Assembly: GCF_000425185.1 (NCBI RefSeq)
Contig: NZ_AULH01000005.1
Coordinates: 186,001-250,000, forward strand
DNA: 64,000 nucleotides
Direction: 5' to 3'
From: Pleomorphomonas koreensis DSM 23070
GTDB taxonomy: Bacteria; Pseudomonadota; Alphaproteobacteria; Rhizobiales; Pleomorphomonadaceae
Positions 16,057 to 25,613 of the stretch are shown piece after piece (the stretch's first letter is position 1; each line of letters starts with the position of its first letter). The position numbers were made by a program, and so were the translations under genes. The notes below the pieces were generated by a model that saw only the letters and a program-made list of their open reading frames with translations, was not told where the DNA came from and did no database searches.

Positions 16057-17379
16057 TCACCGCGCCGACAGGACCGCCTTCAGCGCCTCGATGAAGAAGT
16101 CGGCGTTATCCCTGGAGAAGCAGAGCGGCGGCCGGATCTTCAGCGTGCTGCCGGAGAGGCCGGCGGCACCGATCAGGATGCCGCGTTCCTTCAGGGCGTT
16201 GATGACGAAGGTGGCGAGGCCGGCGTCGGGCCGGCCGCCATCGTCGATGAAGTCGAGGCCGATGAACAGGCCGGCGCCGCGCACGGCGCCGATGTCGCGG
16301 CGGTTGCCCATCACCGTCGCGAGACCGGCCTTGAAATAGGCGCCGACCTCGCGGGCGTTGTCGATCAGCCCTTCCCGTTCGATGACGCCAAGCACCGCCA
16401 GACCGGCGCTGGCGGCCACCGGATTGCCGCCGAAGGTATTGAAATAGCCGGTCTCCTCGCAAAAGCGCGACAGCAGCTCCGGCCGGGTGACGACGCCAGC
16501 CATCGGGAAGCCGTTGCCCATCGGCTTGCCCATGGTGACGATGTCGGGGACGATTGCATGGCGCGAGAAGCCCCAGAGGCCGCCGCCGGTGCGGCCGAAA
16601 CCGGGCTGCACCTCGTCGGCGATGAACAGGCCGCCGGCCTTGTGCGCCACCTCGACCGCCGCCTTCAGGAAGCCGGGCGGATCGGCGTAGATGCCGTCGG
16701 AGGAGAAGATGGTGTCGACGATCACCGCCGCGAAGCCGACGCCCGCCGCCTCGAGGTCGTCGATCGCCGCCTGGAGATTGGCGGCGAAGGCGGCGGCGAC
16801 GTCGGGCGCCAGGGCCGGATCGGGCTCGGGGATGACGCGAACGAAGTCCGGCACCGGCTTGGTCCGGGACGATGACGGCGAGATGGCGGTGACGTGCCGG
16901 GTGTTGCCGTGATAGGCGGCGCGGGTGACGATGAAGCCGGCCTTGCCGGTCGCCGCTTCGGCGACACGCATCGCGAGGTCGTTGCTCTCCGAGCCGGTGC
17001 AGGTCATCACCAGATTGGAGAGCGGCGCCGGGAACTTCGACAGCAGCGCCTCGGCATAGGCCTCGACAGGCGCCGTGAGATAGCGGGTGTGGATGTTGAG
17101 GACGGCGATCTGCCGCGCCACTGCCTCGGCGACCGCCGGATGCGAATGGCCGATCGACGGCACGTTGTTGTAGACGTCGAGATAGCGCCGGCCGTGGACG
17201 TCGTAGAGGAAGACGCCCTCGCCGCGCGCCATCTCGATCGGCTCCTTGTAGAACAGCACCGAGGAGGCGCCGAAGGTGGCCTGCCGCCGGGCGACGCGCG
17301 CCGCGAGATCGGCCGGCAATGCGGCGGCGTCGGTGGCCTCGAAGCGGTTGAGGGCGAGGATCTCTTTGGTCGCGCTCAT
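16057..17379 (-). CDS. Class III PLP enzyme, AGXT2L-like aminotransferase/phospho-lyase
   Basis: 440 residues, class III aminotransferase fold. 'YLDVYNNVPSIGHSHP' (about residues 67-82) is characteristic of the ethanolamine-phosphate / 5-phosphohydroxylysine phospho-lyase branch (ETNPPL, PHYKPL and bacterial relatives). PLP residues: 'TGSESNDLAMR', 'ADEVQPGFGRTG' and the Schiff-base lysine in 'MGKPMGNG'. Such enzymes eliminate phosphate and ammonia from O-phosphorylated amino-alcohols. It overlaps the kinase gene upstream by 4 bases (ATGA), so the two are coupled and kinase then lyase would be consecutive steps. A true transaminase role remains possible. Confidence 0.85.
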   Translation of the reverse strand: MSATKEILALNRFEATDAAALPADLAARVARRQATFGASSVLFYKEPIEMARGEGVFLYDVHGRRYLDVYNNVPSIGHSHPAVAEAVARQIAVLNIHTRYLTAPVEAYAEALLSKFPAPLSNLVMTCTGSESNDLAMRVAEAATGKAGFIVTRAAYHGNTRHVTAISPSSSRTKPVPDFVRVIPEPDPALAPDVAAAFAANLQAAIDDLEAAGVGFAAVIVDTIFSSDGIYADPPGFLKAAVEVAHKAGGLFIADEVQPGFGRTGGGLWGFSRHAIVPDIVTMGKPMGNGFPMAGVVTRPELLSRFCEETGYFNTFGGNPVAASAGLAVLGVIEREGLIDNAREVGAYFKAGLATVMGNRRDIGAVRGAGLFIGLDFIDDGGRPDAGLATFVINALKERGILIGAAGLSGSTLKIRPPLCFSRDNADFFIEALKAVLSAR

Positions 17380-18395
17380 GCCACACCCTTGAGGAAGCCG
17401 GCGGAAAGATAGCGGTCGGCGAGGTCGACGGTGCCGGCGGTGTAGGCCGGGCCCATGGCGCGGGCGGTCGGAGTCTCGGCGTGCGAGGCGATCCAGGCGG
17501 TGAGTTGCAGCCGCCGCAGCATCACCAGCATGGGCAGGGCCGCCGCCTGCTCGGCATCGAGCGGCGCGACGCGGGCATGACCGTCAAGCCAGGCGGCCAT
17601 CAGTCCGGGCACGAAGGGCTCGGCCTCCATGAAGGAAATGGAGGCGGCAAAATCGTAGGCGAACCAGGAGAAGCCGCAGTCGTCGAAGTCGATGACGCCG
17701 AGCCGGTCGCCGTTGACCAGGAGGTTGGCGGCGCGCATGTCGGCATGGATCAGGCCGAAGCGGTCGGGCGTCGTGCCGAAGGCCGCCGTCTCGTGGTGCA
17801 GGCGCGCCGCCAGCCGCTCGAGCAGCGTCCGGCCGGCCGCGTCGAGGCCAAGGGCGCGCCGCCAGTCGCCCCAGTAGGCGTCGGGGCCGGCAATGGTGTC
17901 GAAGGTCCAGGTCTTGCGGGCAAAGCCCGGTGGCGGCGACCAGGCGCGGCTGTGGGCGTGCAGGCGCGCCGATATCTCGCCGAGGTGGCCGTACCAGCGG
18001 GCGAGGTCGCCGGCCTCGTCGGGCGCCCTGCCGCTCATGAACTCGAAGGCGACGGCGTTGCGCCGCGTCTCGCCGTCGAAGAAGGGAACGAGCAACCGGC
18101 CGTCGCGGGCATGCACCGGCGCCGGCGTGGCGACGATGCCGGCGGCGCGCAGCGCCTCGATCCAGGTCAGTTCGGAGGTGATCTCCTCGTCGCTGTGGTA
18201 GGCCGGGCGATGGGCGCGCAGCACCAGGCGACGGCCGCCGGCCGCGTCATCGACCAGGAAGGTGGCGTTCTCGGAGATAGTCAACAGCGACAATTCCGCC
18301 GTTTCTCCGATATTCCAGGTTGGAAGCGCGGCGCGCAGGCCGGTTTCGAGGCGGGCGAGGAAGGCATCGTCATAGAGCATGCTGGCCGGATCCAT
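17376..18395 (-). CDS. APH/choline-kinase-fold phosphotransferase (hydroxy-amine kinase candidate)
   Basis: 339 residues. Kinase-like APH domain with catalytic loop 'GLIHADMRAANLLV' (HxDxxxxN) and metal motif 'VIDFDDCGFSWFAYD'. It belongs to the group containing hydroxylysine kinase (HYKK/AGPHD1) and homoserine kinase type II-like proteins rather than true aminoglycoside resistance enzymes, judging by its stop/start-coupled phospho-lyase partner. It would phosphorylate a hydroxyl on an imported amine in the cytoplasm. ATG at 18395; an ATG at 18380 is a possible alternative. The operator-like repeat at 18428-18448 lies 33 bases upstream. Confidence 0.8.
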   Translation of the reverse strand: MDPASMLYDDAFLARLETGLRAALPTWNIGETAELSLLTISENATFLVDDAAGGRRLVLRAHRPAYHSDEEITSELTWIEALRAAGIVATPAPVHARDGRLLVPFFDGETRRNAVAFEFMSGRAPDEAGDLARWYGHLGEISARLHAHSRAWSPPPGFARKTWTFDTIAGPDAYWGDWRRALGLDAAGRTLLERLAARLHHETAAFGTTPDRFGLIHADMRAANLLVNGDRLGVIDFDDCGFSWFAYDFAASISFMEAEPFVPGLMAAWLDGHARVAPLDAEQAAALPMLVMLRRLQLTAWIASHAETPTARAMGPAYTAGTVDLADRYLSAGFLKGVA

Positions 18396-18427
18396 CTGGG
18401 ACTATGTTTGGAGATGCAACAATAATA

Positions 18428-18448
18428 ATGTTGGAATTGCAACATCAA
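18428..18448 (-). promoter_or_regulatory. Candidate DeoR operator upstream of the kinase gene
   Basis: Inverted repeat ATGTTG-N6-CAACAT (18428-18433 and 18440-18445), 33 bases before the kinase ATG, inside an AT-rich patch. It shares ATGTTGGAA and CAACATCAA with the region at 15010-15052. Confidence 0.5.
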
Positions 18449-18649
18449 AAAGCGGGCAGCCCTGCCTGCGCCGCCGGCAGCGCGCCGGGCGAAGAGGCGA
18501 CGGGCATGCCCGGCGAGACCAGGTTCACGGGACACGCGCCATCTCCTCGCCGAACGCAAACCCGGTTCCCGCTCTTGCCGGAACGGCTCCGGCACCTTCC
18601 TAACCCGGATGGTGCGCCGGACGCGAGGCCGGCCCGCAGCGCGACGCCC

Positions 18650-18689
18650 AAAAGGCGCATCCCCGGAAAGCGGCGCTCTCCGGGGATGC
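18650..18689 (-). terminator. Intrinsic terminator of the ribose-type ABC operon
   Basis: Perfect 10-bp stem (18657-18666 with 18680-18689) followed, reading the minus strand, by GCCTTTT. It lies 30 bases after the binding-protein stop. Confidence 0.8.
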
Positions 18690-18719
18690 TGTTCAGACGA
18701 CGGAATGATCAGGCGCGGA

Positions 18720-19655
18720 TCAGCGGGCGGCCGTCCAGCCCTTGTAGTCGGCGATGTTGTCGCGCGTCACCAGCTTGGACGGCAGCAGCGTCACCTGCTG
18801 CTCGGGCTTCTTGTCGTTGATCAGGCCGATGCCGATCTCGGTGGCCAGCTGGGCCATGGCATAGGGATCCTGGCTCGACGAGGCGACCACCAGCGACGAG
18901 GTGTCCTTCAGCTCGGCCTCGATGTCCGGCGCGCCGTCGACCGAGGTGATGAACAGGTTCGTGCGGTTGGCCTGCTTGGCGGCAAGGCTGGCGCCGATCG
19001 CCGTCGGATCGTTGATGGCGAACACGGCGTCGATCTTCTCGAAGCGGGTCAGCATCGACTGCATGACGTTGAGGCCGCCGTCGCGCGAGCCCTTGGCGTC
19101 CTGGTCGTCGGAGAGGACCTTGATGTCGGCGTTGGCGGCGAACACCTTCTTGCAGCCGACGACGCGGTCGATGACCGCCGACACCTGCGGGCCGTTGACG
19201 ATGACGACGTCGCCCTTGCCGCCCAGCTTGTCGACGATGTACTGGCAGGCGATCTCGCCGGCCTGCACGTTGTCGGTGGTCACGGTGGCGTCGGCGCCTT
19301 CGGCGGCGGTGTCAACGGCGACCACCGGGATGCCGGCGGCCTGGGCGCGGGCGATGGCGGGCGCTACGGCCTTCGGGTCGGCCGGATTCAGGAGGATCAG
19401 GTCGACGCCGGCGGCGATGAAGTTGTCGATCTGGGTGAACTGCTTGTTCAGATCGTAGTCGTAGCCGAGGGCGGTGACTTCGACGTTGGGATTGACTTCC
19501 TTGGCCTTGTCGGTGGCGCCGGTGGCAAGCGCCACGAAGAACGGGTTGCCCATCGAGCCGAGCGAGATGCCGATCTTGTTGAGATCCTTGGCCCCGGCGG
19601 CGCCGGTGAGAGCAACGGCGGCGGCGGCGGCGAGCAGAATGCTGCGAGACTTCAT
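18720..19655 (-). CDS. Sugar ABC transporter substrate-binding protein, RbsB-like
   Basis: 311 residues, Sec signal peptide (cleavage near 'GAAGA', residue 22), then a periplasmic binding protein of the ribose/galactose class: 'GISLGSMGNPFFVALATGA', 'DLILLNPADPKAVAPAIARAQAAGIPVVAVD', 'FAINDPTAIGA'. It delivers a sugar to the adjoining RbsC/RbsA-like proteins. It is the last gene of the operon, 190 bases after the permease, with a stem-loop in the gap that could allow its higher expression. The sugar is not predictable; a pentose or polyol is likely. Confidence 0.88.
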   Translation of the reverse strand: MKSRSILLAAAAAVALTGAAGAKDLNKIGISLGSMGNPFFVALATGATDKAKEVNPNVEVTALGYDYDLNKQFTQIDNFIAAGVDLILLNPADPKAVAPAIARAQAAGIPVVAVDTAAEGADATVTTDNVQAGEIACQYIVDKLGGKGDVVIVNGPQVSAVIDRVVGCKKVFAANADIKVLSDDQDAKGSRDGGLNVMQSMLTRFEKIDAVFAINDPTAIGASLAAKQANRTNLFITSVDGAPDIEAELKDTSSLVVASSSQDPYAMAQLATEIGIGLINDKKPEQQVTLLPSKLVTRDNIADYKGWTAAR

Positions 19656-19744
19656 AGCGTAACTCCTCCTTGGGGGCCGGCTGAACCAACGGGTCTCCTC
19701 CCGCCCGGCGCGCCGGCTGTGTTCGGCCGGCCGCGACGCGGTCC

Positions 19745-19790
19745 CGCCGGTGGATTGCCGGGGTGTCGCCGCCGCCGATTGCCACCGGCG
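19745..19790 (-). promoter_or_regulatory. Intercistronic stem-loop between permease and binding-protein genes
   Basis: A 9-bp stem (19745-19753 with 19782-19790) with a GC-rich loop lies in the 190-base gap. Such structures often stabilise the binding-protein message or trim read-through in sugar ABC operons. Confidence 0.4.
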
Positions 19791-19845
19791 AATGCGGCAC
19801 CCCAGATGCGGTGGCGGGCGCGGCCCGCCGCCGAATTGCGTAATG

Positions 19846-20853
19846 TCAGGTGCGGGCGCCGCCCTGCGAGCGGACGCGGTCGAGCGCCACGGCGATGATG
19901 ATGACGAGGCCCTTGATAATGTACTGCCAGATGTCGCTGACGCCGACGAGCACCAGGCCGTTGGACAGGACGGCGATGATCAGTGCGCCGATCAGCGTGC
20001 CCCAGATCGAGCCGACGCCGCCGGTGAACGACGTGCCGCCCAGAATGACCGCGGCGATGGCGTCGAGTTCGTAGGACTGGCCGAGCTGGGTGCCGTTGGC
20101 GGCGAACAGGCGCGCCGCGCTCATCACGCCGCCGAGGCCGGCCATCAGCCCCGAGAAGCCGTAGACGAACAGGAATACCGCCCACACCTTGATGCCCGAG
20201 AGGCGCGCGGCGCTCTCGTTGCCGCCGGTGGCGTAGATGTGCACGCCGAGCACCGTCCGGCGCAGGATGATCCAGGTGACGATCACCGACAGGAAGGCGA
20301 TCACCACCAGCCAGGGAATGCCGAAGATGTAGCCGTTGCCGATGAAGGCGAAGGGCAGGTGCGAGTTGAAGACGGTGGTGTCGCCGCCCAGGAGGCGGGC
20401 GACGCCGCGCACGGCGGTCAGCGAGCCGAGCGTCGAGATGAACGGCGGCAGGCCGATGAAGGCGACAAGCGAGCCGTTGATCAGGCCGAATACCAGACCG
20501 GCGAACAGGGCGAGCGGGATGCCGATCATGCCCATGTCGGGGATCAGCGAGCCGATCACCGCCACCATGGCCGAGGCGGCGAGAATGGAGCCGACGGAGA
20601 GGTCGATGCCGCCGGTCAGGATCACCGCCGTCATGCCGCAGGCCAGCACGGTGTTGATCGACGCCTGCTGGGTGACGATGGAGAGGTTCTGCGGTGAGAA
20701 GAAGCGGCCCGACATCAGCTGGAAGGCGATGCCGAGCAGGATCAGGATCGGCAGCATGCCGACGGTGCGGATGATCTGCTGGATGAGGATCTGGCGGTTG
20801 GCAGCGGCCTTTTCGCTGGAGAGTGCGGCGGCCGATGACGTTTCCTGGGACAT
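19846..20853 (-). CDS. Sugar ABC transporter permease, RbsC-like
   Basis: 335 residues with 8-10 hydrophobic spans. 'TGGIDLSVGSILAASAM' and 'ARLFAANGTQLGQSYELDAIAAVILGGTSFTGGVGSIWGTLIGALII' are diagnostic of RbsC/XylH/AraH permeases (BPD_transp_2). It forms a homodimer in the inner membrane and serves both halves of the RbsA-type ATPase. 30 bases separate it from the ATPase gene upstream. Confidence 0.92.
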   Translation of the reverse strand: MSQETSSAAALSSEKAAANRQILIQQIIRTVGMLPILILLGIAFQLMSGRFFSPQNLSIVTQQASINTVLACGMTAVILTGGIDLSVGSILAASAMVAVIGSLIPDMGMIGIPLALFAGLVFGLINGSLVAFIGLPPFISTLGSLTAVRGVARLLGGDTTVFNSHLPFAFIGNGYIFGIPWLVVIAFLSVIVTWIILRRTVLGVHIYATGGNESAARLSGIKVWAVFLFVYGFSGLMAGLGGVMSAARLFAANGTQLGQSYELDAIAAVILGGTSFTGGVGSIWGTLIGALIIAVLSNGLVLVGVSDIWQYIIKGLVIIIAVALDRVRSQGGART

Positions 20854-20883
20854 GGCGGTTCCCTTGTTGTCTCAATGGTGGCG

Positions 20884-22431
20884 TCAGGCGGCCGGGGCGC
20901 TCGGGTGAGCGAGGCCGGCGGCCAGGGCGATGATGTTTTCCTGGGTGATGGCGATGCCGGTGGTGCCGCCGACCTCGCCGACGATGTAACCCTCGCGCAT
21001 CACCAGCACGCGGTCGGCGATGCCGACCACTTCGGGCATTTCCGAGGAGATGACCAGCACGCCGACGCCGGCCTTCACCAGATCGTCGATGATGCGGTAG
21101 ATCTCCGACTTGGCGCCGATGTCGACGCCGCGCGTCGGCTCGTCGAGGATGAGGACGCGCGGCCGCGTCTCCAGGAGGCGCGACAGCAGCACCTTCTGCT
21201 GGTTGCCGCCCGACAGCGAGCCCACTTCGACCACCGGCCCGGCGACGCGGATCGACAGCGCCTTGATGGCGTCGAGGGCGCGGCTCCGTGCCTTCCTGAG
21301 ATCGAGGACGCCACCGCGACGCGCGTCGCGGCCGATCACCTGCAGGTTGATGTTTTCCTGCACCGTCATGTCGAGGAACAGGCCCTGCCCCTTGCGGTCC
21401 TCGGTCAGGTAGACGATGCCGGAATCCACCGCCTGGATCGGCCGGTGAACGTCGATCGGCTTGCCGTCCAGCAACACCGTGCCGCTCTTGCGGCCGTCGG
21501 CGCCATAGATCAGGCGGGCGAGTTCGGTGCGGCCGGAGCCGACCAGGCCGGCAAGGCAGAGCACCTCGCCGCGGTGCAGGTCGAAGGAGCAGCCGCGCAC
21601 GCGATGACCGTCGCTCATGTCGCGGACGGAGAGGATCACCTCGCCGCGGCTGCCCTGGGCGTCGTGATCCTTCTTGTAGAACTTGGAGAGGTCGCGGCCG
21701 ACCATCATCTTGACCAGCGTCTCGGCCTTCAACTCGTCGCGCAGAAGCGTGCCCACGTAGGCGCCGTCGCGCAGCACCGAGCAGCGGTCGGCCAGCTCGT
21801 AGACCTCGGCCATGCGGTGAGAGATGTAGATGATGGCCAGGCCGTCGGCGCGCAGGGTGCGGATCAGGTCGAACAGCTTGTCGGTCTCGCGCGACGACAG
21901 CGCCGTGGTCGGCTCGTCCATGACCAGGATGCGGGCGTTGGCGTGGATGGCGCGGGCGATCTCCACCATCTGCCGCTCGGCGATCGACAGCGTCGACACG
22001 ATGGTTGCCGGTCCGAAGCTGGCGCCGAGCCGGTCGAGCACACCCTTGCACTCGGCGCGCATGCGGACCCGGTCGACCTGGCCGCCGACCGACAGCTCGC
22101 GGCCGAGATAGATGTTCTCGGCCACCGTCAGGTTGGGCGACAGGCTGAGTTCCTGGTAGATGACGGCGATGCCCTTGGTCTTGGCGCTGAGCGGGCCATC
22201 GATGTGGATGACTTCGCCGTTGATGCGGATCTCGCCGCCGGGGTCGGCGCGGTAGGCGCCGGACAGGATCTTCATCAGCGTCGACTTGCCGGCGCCGTTC
22301 TCTCCCATCAGGGCGTGGACCTCGCCGGGATAGACGGTCAGCTCGACCCCGGCCAGCGCCTTCACGCCGGGAAAGGTCTTGGTGATGCCCCGCATTTCGA
22401 GGATGGGTGTCTGCTCAGGCGCGGACGGCAT
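20884..22431 (-). CDS. Sugar ABC transporter double ATPase, RbsA/MglA-like
   Basis: 515 residues, two fused ABC domains. The first has Walker A 'GENGAGKST', Walker B '[15 protein letters not shown]'; the second has the degenerate Walker A 'GLVGSGRTE', signature 'LSGGNQQK' and '[14 protein letters not shown]'. This asymmetry is normal for the RbsA/MglA family. The ATG at 22431 overlaps the end of the ROK regulator by 17 bases; an internal ATG at 22395 is another option. Imports a sugar together with the RbsC- and RbsB-like proteins. Confidence 0.92.
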   Translation of the reverse strand: MPSAPEQTPILEMRGITKTFPGVKALAGVELTVYPGEVHALMGENGAGKSTLMKILSGAYRADPGGEIRINGEVIHIDGPLSAKTKGIAVIYQELSLSPNLTVAENIYLGRELSVGGQVDRVRMRAECKGVLDRLGASFGPATIVSTLSIAERQMVEIARAIHANARILVMDEPTTALSSRETDKLFDLIRTLRADGLAIIYISHRMAEVYELADRCSVLRDGAYVGTLLRDELKAETLVKMMVGRDLSKFYKKDHDAQGSRGEVILSVRDMSDGHRVRGCSFDLHRGEVLCLAGLVGSGRTELARLIYGADGRKSGTVLLDGKPIDVHRPIQAVDSGIVYLTEDRKGQGLFLDMTVQENINLQVIGRDARRGGVLDLRKARSRALDAIKALSIRVAGPVVEVGSLSGGNQQKVLLSRLLETRPRVLILDEPTRGVDIGAKSEIYRIIDDLVKAGVGVLVISSEMPEVVGIADRVLVMREGYIVGEVGGTTGIAITQENIIALAAGLAHPSAPAA

Positions 22432-23683
22432 AATCTCGGAACTCCCTGAACATGGTCGCCGTGCCGGTCAGGATCGACGACCGCGGCGAGAAGTTGAAGA
22501 ACAGCGGCAGCGTGGCGGCGCCGAGCGCGCCGGCGCGCGCCCGGAAGGAACCGTCGAGGACGTTCGGAACGGGCACGCTTTCGGGCGTGGCGGCGGCGAG
22601 CGCCGCGGCGAGACGCTCGACGATGGTTTCGATGAGGCCGCAGTCGAGGTCGCCTTCGAGCACGACGTGGTCGACGTCGAGCGTCGCGGTGGTGGCGAGG
22701 ATGGCCGGCACGAAGGCGGCGACGGCGTCGTCGATCCACTCGTCGAAGGCGGCCGGACGCGGCGCGCGGCGGAACAGGTCGCCGATGTCGGCCAGCGTAT
22801 TGGCGGCAAGGCCGTGCCAGCGCAGATGCCGGCGGAGGCCGGCCAGCGAGGTGCGGGTGAGCAGCACGTCGAAGGAGCGTTCCGGCCGGGGCGCCGACGG
22901 CAGGCTGGAGGCCGGCACCGGCATCATGGCGAAGTCGCCGGCGTTGCCGCGGCTGCCGCGCAGACAGTCGCCGTCGAGCACGACGCCGCCGCCGACGGCG
23001 CCGCCGATGAACAGGTAGACGAAATCGGACAGCGCCCGGCCGTGGCCGTAGAACAGCTCGGCGATGGCGGCGGCGTTGCCGTCGTTCTCCACGAACACCG
23101 GGATGCCGGTTTTCGCTTCGAGGGCGCCGCCGAAGTTGAAGTCGTCCCAGAGGCGGAAGGAACTGGCCGGCAGCTCCAGTTCCCTGAGCCAGCTTCCGAG
23201 GTGGTAGGGCTGGGCGAGGCCAATGCCGGCGAGCCGCTCCCAGCGCTCCGGCCCGATCTCCGCCTCGATCGACCCGATGTCGCGGGCGACGGCGGCCAGC
23301 ATGTCGCCGGGCGGCGGCAGCAGCGTGTCGTGCGAGCGGCTGGCCAGGATGCGGCCGCCGAAGTCGACGCAGACCGTCTCGCAGCCGACGCGGTCGATGC
23401 GGACGCCGATCGAGTAGGCGCCGTCGGGCGCCAGCGACAGCATGGTGGCCGGCTGGCCGCGCTGGCCCTCGCGCTTCTTGCCGCGTTCGACCACCAGGCC
23501 GGCGGCCTCGAGATAGGCGGTGATGACGCCGACGGCATTGTTGGTGAGGCCGGCAGCGCGGGCAAGGTCGGTCTTGGACGCCTCGCCGAAACGGCGCAGC
23601 GCCTGCAACACGATCCGCTCGTTGTAGAGACGGACCTGGGCGGAGTTGGACCCCTGCCCGGTCCGCGACTTGCGGGCCGACAT
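22415..23683 (-). CDS. ROK-family transcriptional repressor (NagC/XylR type)
   Basis: 422 residues. N-terminal winged helix '[44 protein letters not shown]' (about 20-64), then the ROK sugar-kinase-like domain with '[14 protein letters not shown]' and '[29 protein letters not shown]'. The zinc-binding cysteine motif common in ROK regulators (CGxxGCxE) is not evident. It is the first gene of the sugar ABC operon and overlaps the ATPase start by 17 bases, so it most likely represses this operon and is released by its sugar. Confidence 0.88.
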   Translation of the reverse strand: MSARKSRTGQGSNSAQVRLYNERIVLQALRRFGEASKTDLARAAGLTNNAVGVITAYLEAAGLVVERGKKREGQRGQPATMLSLAPDGAYSIGVRIDRVGCETVCVDFGGRILASRSHDTLLPPPGDMLAAVARDIGSIEAEIGPERWERLAGIGLAQPYHLGSWLRELELPASSFRLWDDFNFGGALEAKTGIPVFVENDGNAAAIAELFYGHGRALSDFVYLFIGGAVGGGVVLDGDCLRGSRGNAGDFAMMPVPASSLPSAPRPERSFDVLLTRTSLAGLRRHLRWHGLAANTLADIGDLFRRAPRPAAFDEWIDDAVAAFVPAILATTATLDVDHVVLEGDLDCGLIETIVERLAAALAAATPESVPVPNVLDGSFRARAGALGAATLPLFFNFSPRSSILTGTATMFREFRDYAVRA

Positions 23684-23971
23684 GCTCTCTCCCCCCGGAT
23701 CGAGACAATACTGATTGGCTGACTGGCTGACTGGTGGACGGCTGACAAAGGGGACGACGACGGCCTCCCAACCGCGTCGTCCCGCCGAGGCAAGATCTCC
23801 CGTGCTTCCCTCGATTAATTAATTCACGATGAAGAACCTAGGTCCGACGTTTCTCACCGTCAATCGAGCCAAAAGAATGAACGGGGAGCCGTTGACTTTT
23901 GCTCGGGCAGGACGCAACGCGCACAAAGCGGGCGCGAGGCAATCCTTGAATTGTTTCAATAGGTAAGCCGG

Positions 23972-25528
23972 TCAGCCGACGCGGCGAAAGACAACGTTTC
24001 GGGCCAGCCAGCAGCCGATGGTCAGGCCACTGGCGGCGCCGGCCGCATCGCGGCTGATGCGGACGGTCCAGTCGCCGGGCGGCGGCGCGTCCAGGCCGCG
24101 CGGCGTGGCGAGCTTCCAGACGTCGGCGGCCACCGGGCTCATGGCGTGCATAGGTCCGAGGCCGAGAAAACCGTCGAAGCGACCGGCCAAGGCGCGGCCG
24201 GACGCCTCGATTTCCAGCATCGACCCGGTCTCCTCCGACCAGTAGCGGCCGGCGATGTCCGGACGCGCGGTGCCGGCAAGACGCGATGCCATCCCCCGCA
24301 GGTTGTCGCCCGGCCGGTCGATCGCCAGGTCCTGTCCGTCGCGGACCAGCGTCATGCCGCGCGAGCGGGCGACGCCATCCTCGCCGACCGACAGCACTTC
24401 CGTGCCGCCGGCGAAGCGGGCGAGGACGGCATTGCCGTGGGTGGAGACGTCGAGCAACAGGCCGGACGACGGCTCGAGATAGGCGCCGTTCCACGCCGGA
24501 TCGGCGGGCATGCCCCTGGCCGGCGCCGCCGGCCGGCCGAGGGCGGCGCGCATCAGGAACAGGGCGGCGGCGTGGGCGTCGGCCTCGTGATTGAACATCA
24601 CCACCACTGACAACCGCTCGCGCGCCGCGTGCAGGCGGCGGAGGCGGAAGCCGCGCAATGCGCCGCCGTGACCGGTGACCGCGAGGTCGTCGATTCGGTC
24701 GTGCGCGAGGCCCATGCCGTAGCTGGACGGCCGGCCATCGGAGAAGGTCGCCGACGCCGACAGGCGATTGTAGATGCCGCCGGCATCGTTTCGAGTGCGG
24801 TCGATGAACCGCTCCCAGGCCAGCATGTCGTCGAGCGTCGCGGCGATGCCGGCGTCGCCCTGCCAGACGATGCGGTTTGTCGCCGGAAACCAGCCGACCG
24901 CGGAATTTCCCTCATGGCCGACGGTGCCGTTGAGCGGCGTCGAGGTATCGGCGGCGAGGCGGGCGTCGGTCATGCCGGCCGGGCCGAAGACGTGGGCCGC
25001 GTAGAGATCGGCGAGCGGACGGCCGGTCCGCTCCTCGATGAGTTCGGCGAGAATGCGGAAATTGCCGTTGGAGTAGGAATACTGGCTGCCCGGCTCGAAA
25101 TGAGTGGATCTCATGCGCGACAGCAGCGGCCGCGCATCCTCACGGCGGAAGACGCCCTGGTGATGGGCGCCGTGGAGCACGGTGAGCGCCCATGAGTCGC
25201 GCAGGCCCGAGCGGTTGTCGCACAGCTCGCGGACGGTCGGCCGCCGCCCTTCGAGATTCGGCAGGATATCGGCGAGGCGGTCGTCGAGCGCCGAGGGATC
25301 GCCGACGGCCGCCAGCAAGACGGCGCAGGTCATCTGCTTGGAGACCGAGCAGATCGGCAGCAGGCGCGAGGGGGTCATCGGCAGGCCGGTGTCGAGGTCG
25401 GCATAGCCCCAGGCCTCGCGCACCACCACCTCGCCGTCCCTGACGACGCCGACGGCGCCGCCCGGCCCTCTGAAGCGCTCCGGCAGCGACTCGATGGCGG
25501 CGGCGAGGGCGATGGGGTCAAACGACAT
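23972..25528 (-). CDS. dap: D-aminopeptidase of the Dap (S12, penicillin-recognising) family
   Basis: 518 residues, nearly the length of Ochrobactrum anthropi D-aminopeptidase DAP (520). Catalytic 'SVSK' at 61-64 and 'YSN' at 152-154, plus 'TGHGGALRG' around residue 285, occupy the same places as Ser62, Lys65, Tyr153 and His287 of DAP. The two C-terminal beta-barrel domains (about 335-518) are present, which distinguishes DAP from plain beta-lactamase-like hydrolases. It removes N-terminal D-amino acids from peptides, amides and esters. There is no signal peptide, so it acts in the cytoplasm on imported substrates. It is the last gene of the importer operon, 85 bases after the permease. Confidence 0.85.
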   Translation of the reverse strand: MSFDPIALAAAIESLPERFRGPGGAVGVVRDGEVVVREAWGYADLDTGLPMTPSRLLPICSVSKQMTCAVLLAAVGDPSALDDRLADILPNLEGRRPTVRELCDNRSGLRDSWALTVLHGAHHQGVFRREDARPLLSRMRSTHFEPGSQYSYSNGNFRILAELIEERTGRPLADLYAAHVFGPAGMTDARLAADTSTPLNGTVGHEGNSAVGWFPATNRIVWQGDAGIAATLDDMLAWERFIDRTRNDAGGIYNRLSASATFSDGRPSSYGMGLAHDRIDDLAVTGHGGALRGFRLRRLHAARERLSVVVMFNHEADAHAAALFLMRAALGRPAAPARGMPADPAWNGAYLEPSSGLLLDVSTHGNAVLARFAGGTEVLSVGEDGVARSRGMTLVRDGQDLAIDRPGDNLRGMASRLAGTARPDIAGRYWSEETGSMLEIEASGRALAGRFDGFLGLGPMHAMSPVAADVWKLATPRGLDAPPPGDWTVRISRDAAGAASGLTIGCWLARNVVFRRVG

Positions 25529-25613
25529 ATTGAGGTTTCCTTCGGATGGGCCGCGCGCAGCTAAAGCGCCAAGCCCTCGCCGCGCAAGGTCTTTTCCAGC
25601 AGGGTTCGTTCGC

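Noticed and set aside
19652-22051. 799-residue minus-strand frame over the sugar ABC operon
   Set aside because: Shadow frame; the three ABC genes lie in other frames with full motifs.
23711-23747. GGCTGACT tandem repetition upstream of the ROK gene
   Set aside because: Only three imperfect units over 37 bases; no sign of a repeat array or a CRISPR.
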